The notes beneath the pieces are model-generated. The model saw only the letters and a program-made list of their open reading frames with translations, was not told where the DNA came from and ran no database searches. A stretch of DNA of 25,330 bases. Origin: JBCBWG01 sp964579305. GTDB lineage: Bacteria > Pseudomonadota > Alphaproteobacteria > Rhizobiales > Hyphomicrobiaceae. Below, one piece after another: positions 23,220 to 25,330 of this stretch (positions are counted from its first letter, which is position 1; the number at the start of each line of letters is the position of its first letter). The stretch covers positions 1 through 25,330 of the forward strand of contig CAZOGY010000043.1 of NCBI GenBank assembly GCA_964579305.1, in the 5' to 3' direction. A program made the position numbers and the translations under genes.

Positions 23220-25304
23220 ATGGTACGCGTCGTCCTTTTCCTGGTGTTCGTGGCTGCGCTCGCAACAGGGTTGTCGTGGCTTGCAGACCGGCCGGGATCG
23301 CTGCTGATCAACTGGCAGGGCTATGAAATCCGCACGAGTGTTTTCCGTGCAGTCGTGATGCTGGCGATCCTGGTCGGTGCGGCGATCGTGATGTGGCAGA
23401 TCGTGCGCGGCGTCTGGCAACTTCCCGCCGGGCTCGGTAACTTCTTCAATCGCCGTCGTGAAAAGCGGGGCCTGGAAGCCTTGTCCAGTGGCTTGCTTGC
23501 GATTGGTGCCGGCGACCGCTCGTTGGCCACGCGCTATGCCGTGCAAGCGCGCAAGTCTCTGCCGAATGAGCCGCTCACGTACATCCTGCGCGCGCAGGCA
23601 GCGCAACTTGCCGGCGACCGGCAAACGGCGCGTCGCATCTATGAAGCGATGCTCGGCGCGCCGGAAACGGAGACGTTTGGTCTGCGCGGGCTGTTCCTTG
23701 AGGCCGAACGCGAAGGCGAGATCGAAGCGGCGCGGCAGTTCGCTGAACGCGCCATGGAGATCAATCCGAAGCTGTCCTGGCCAGTGACTGCCCTGTTTGA
23801 TCTGCAGTGCCGGGCCAAAGACTGGCAAGCCGCGCTTGATACGCTGGCAAGCGCCCGCAAGCACGGCCATTTGGACAAGGCCGTCGCCGATCGCCGTCGG
23901 GCCGTTTTGCTAACCGCGCAAGCCCAGATGCTGGAAGATAACGATCCGGAACGCGCAGTCCGGCTTGCGGAAGAGGCGCACAAGCTTGCCAACGACCTCA
24001 TCCCGGCGACGGCGATTGCAGGGCGTATCGCAGCGTCGCGGGGCAACGTCCAAAAGGCCACGAAGATCCTTGAGAAGGGCTGGCGGAAGCAAGCGCATCC
24101 CGACATTGCCACCGCCTATGCCTATGCCCGGTTGGGCGATAGCCCGCGGGATCGGCTCAATCGCGTGAAAAAACTGGCATCCTTGAGCCCGCACTCAATG
24201 GAAAGTCCGATTGCCGTTGCCACCGCGGCGATTGAAGCGCGTGACTTTGAGACCGCACGTCAGGTGCTGCTGCCGTTGACCGAGGGGCGGCTTACCCAAC
24301 GCGTATGTACTTTGATGGCGCGTGTGGAAGGCGAAGATGGTGCCAACGTTGGCGCGGTGCGCGAATGGTTGGCGCGCGCGGTGAATGCGCCACGTGATCC
24401 GGCGTGGACGGCCGATGGTGTCGTGGCGGATGATTGGGCGCCGGTGTCACCGGTTTCCGGTCAGCTCGACGCGTTCCAGTGGCGCGTGCCGGTTGAGGCG
24501 GCCGAGCCGCGTGATGGCGCAATCTTGGCTGAGAAGATCGAAGAACTGGTCAAGCTGGGCGCGCGGCCCGAGACCGTTGCTGCCGCCGCGCCAGGCATGG
24601 CCGCGGCTGTCGGTCTGACGCCGGTACCTGTTGGCAGTTCTGATCCAGCGGCAGCGGCTGCGCGGCCCGACGCGGCGGAGATGTCGACCCAAGGCTCTGT
24701 CTCCGAGGATCCGGCAGAGGCGCCAAAACCTGGCGCTTCGTCGACGGCCCAATCCGGCGAAACAAAGCCGTCGGCACCCAAACGCGCCGAAGATGTTGTC
24801 GATGCGCAAGTCGTTGAGCCTACTGCACCGGCTGGGAAACCAGAGGTTGCGCTCGGAAAGGCGGCGGGCGTCGATGCGGCTTCGATAGACAAAGGCGTCG
24901 TTGCTGGCCGCGCACAACCGGTCGCCCAGTCTGCGCCGGCTCAGGGCGCTGGGTCGTCTGCAAAGTCGCACGCGGCGATCAACGGCGCTGATGATGCGCC
25001 CGCAGGCGGCGGCACGGTGGGCGTGGGCGCTGCGCAAGCAGGCGCTGCCACCGCTGTCGCCAAGGCGCTCGACAGCGGCGATGCTGCTGTCAAGGGCGCG
25101 GGCCTGAAGGCAGATGCTTCAACGGCCGCAACGGGTGCTGGCGCGCAGGCTTCCGCCGGGGCCGAGGTCAAGGATGACAAGGGCGCTGAAAACCCAGTGC
25201 GCTCTGCTGATGGCGATGCGGGTGGTGCAAGCACCAGCGGGACCGGAGCAGCGCAAGCGCGTGGCGATGAAAGATCAAAGGCCAAGGCCGGCGCCGATGC
25301 CTGA
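23220..25304 (+). CDS. HemY-like TPR membrane protein with long Ala/Gly-rich tail
   Basis: The 694-residue product begins like HemY of proteobacteria (not the protoporphyrinogen oxidase also named HemY): two membrane helices (about 3-21 and 42-62) with the LLINWQGYEIRTS segment between, then helical TPR-type repeats (about 80-400) and a terminal FQWRVPVE motif near 417-424. The exact function of this family is unknown. What is odd is the tail from about 430 onward, some 260 residues rich in Ala, Gly, Lys, Asp and Pro, with no recognisable domain. HemY proteins I recall are often around 400-550 residues. AAGG lies 9 bases before the ATG. It is probably co-transcribed with mic60; no other heme gene follows within the window. 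Confidence 0.88.
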   Translation: MVRVVLFLVFVAALATGLSWLADRPGSLLINWQGYEIRTSVFRAVVMLAILVGAAIVMWQIVRGVWQLPAGLGNFFNRRREKRGLEALSSGLLAIGAGDRSLATRYAVQARKSLPNEPLTYILRAQAAQLAGDRQTARRIYEAMLGAPETETFGLRGLFLEAEREGEIEAARQFAERAMEINPKLSWPVTALFDLQCRAKDWQAALDTLASARKHGHLDKAVADRRRAVLLTAQAQMLEDNDPERAVRLAEEAHKLANDLIPATAIAGRIAASRGNVQKATKILEKGWRKQAHPDIATAYAYARLGDSPRDRLNRVKKLASLSPHSMESPIAVATAAIEARDFETARQVLLPLTEGRLTQRVCTLMARVEGEDGANVGAVREWLARAVNAPRDPAWTADGVVADDWAPVSPVSGQLDAFQWRVPVEAAEPRDGAILAEKIEELVKLGARPETVAAAAPGMAAAVGLTPVPVGSSDPAAAAARPDAAEMSTQGSVSEDPAEAPKPGASSTAQSGETKPSAPKRAEDVVDAQVVEPTAPAGKPEVALGKAAGVDAASIDKGVVAGRAQPVAQSAPAQGAGSSAKSHAAINGADDAPAGGGTVGVGAAQAGAATAVAKALDSGDAAVKGAGLKADASTAATGAGAQASAGAEVKDDKGAENPVRSADGDAGGASTSGTGAAQARGDERSKAKAGADA

Positions 25305-25330
25305 CGCGGTCTTGTCAAAGCTGGCGCGAT

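Overview
This GC-rich window reads as a chromosomal segment of an alphaproteobacterium. The main evidence is the hemC-hemD-Mic60-HemY cluster, since Mic60/mitofilin in bacteria is an alphaproteobacterial trait. Supporting evidence is an SDHAF4-like (DUF1674) protein, an alphaproteobacterial-type ETF-beta lysine methyltransferase and an rsmB / heparinase-like / purH gene order. I cannot name the genus. Most genes are housekeeping. I see no prophage, insertion sequence, CRISPR array, tRNA or rRNA.

Layout. Positions 1-6745 hold a leftward block: htpX (membrane protease), rsmB (16S rRNA m5C methyltransferase, sharing one base with htpX), a heparinase II/III-like protein, purH, and a GNAT acetyltransferase that runs off the left edge. 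From 6910 transcription turns rightward: a succinate dehydrogenase assembly factor, an orphan TadG-like von Willebrand A protein closed by a clear terminator, an extensin-like protein and a membrane-anchored alpha/beta hydrolase. The hydrolase stretch is visibly less GC-rich than the rest. Positions 11173-11632 are non-coding and packed with inverted repeats.

From 11633 to 15189 the genes are leftward again: an L,D-transpeptidase, acetyl-CoA synthetase (acs) and a VOC/glyoxalase-fold protein. A DUF1203 gene points right at 15418. It converges on a leftward group: an EtfB-type lysine methyltransferase, an EVE-domain protein (start and stop overlapping as ATGA), gpsA and tsaD. Divergently from tsaD runs hemC-hemD-mic60-hemY to the right edge.

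The groups make physiological sense. hemC/hemD supply tetrapyrroles, and Mic60 and HemY are inner-membrane proteins encoded directly after them. tsaD and rsmB act on tRNA and rRNA. The L,D-transpeptidase and the extensin-like protein act on the envelope. acs, the SDH assembly factor and the putative ETF methyltransferase belong to acetate and electron-transfer metabolism.

I found no convincing new multi-gene system. The least explained item is the 374-bp hairpin-rich element at 11229-11602, bounded by 15-bp perfect inverted repeats. Next come the hydrolase in the AT-richer stretch and the overlapping EVE/methyltransferase pair.
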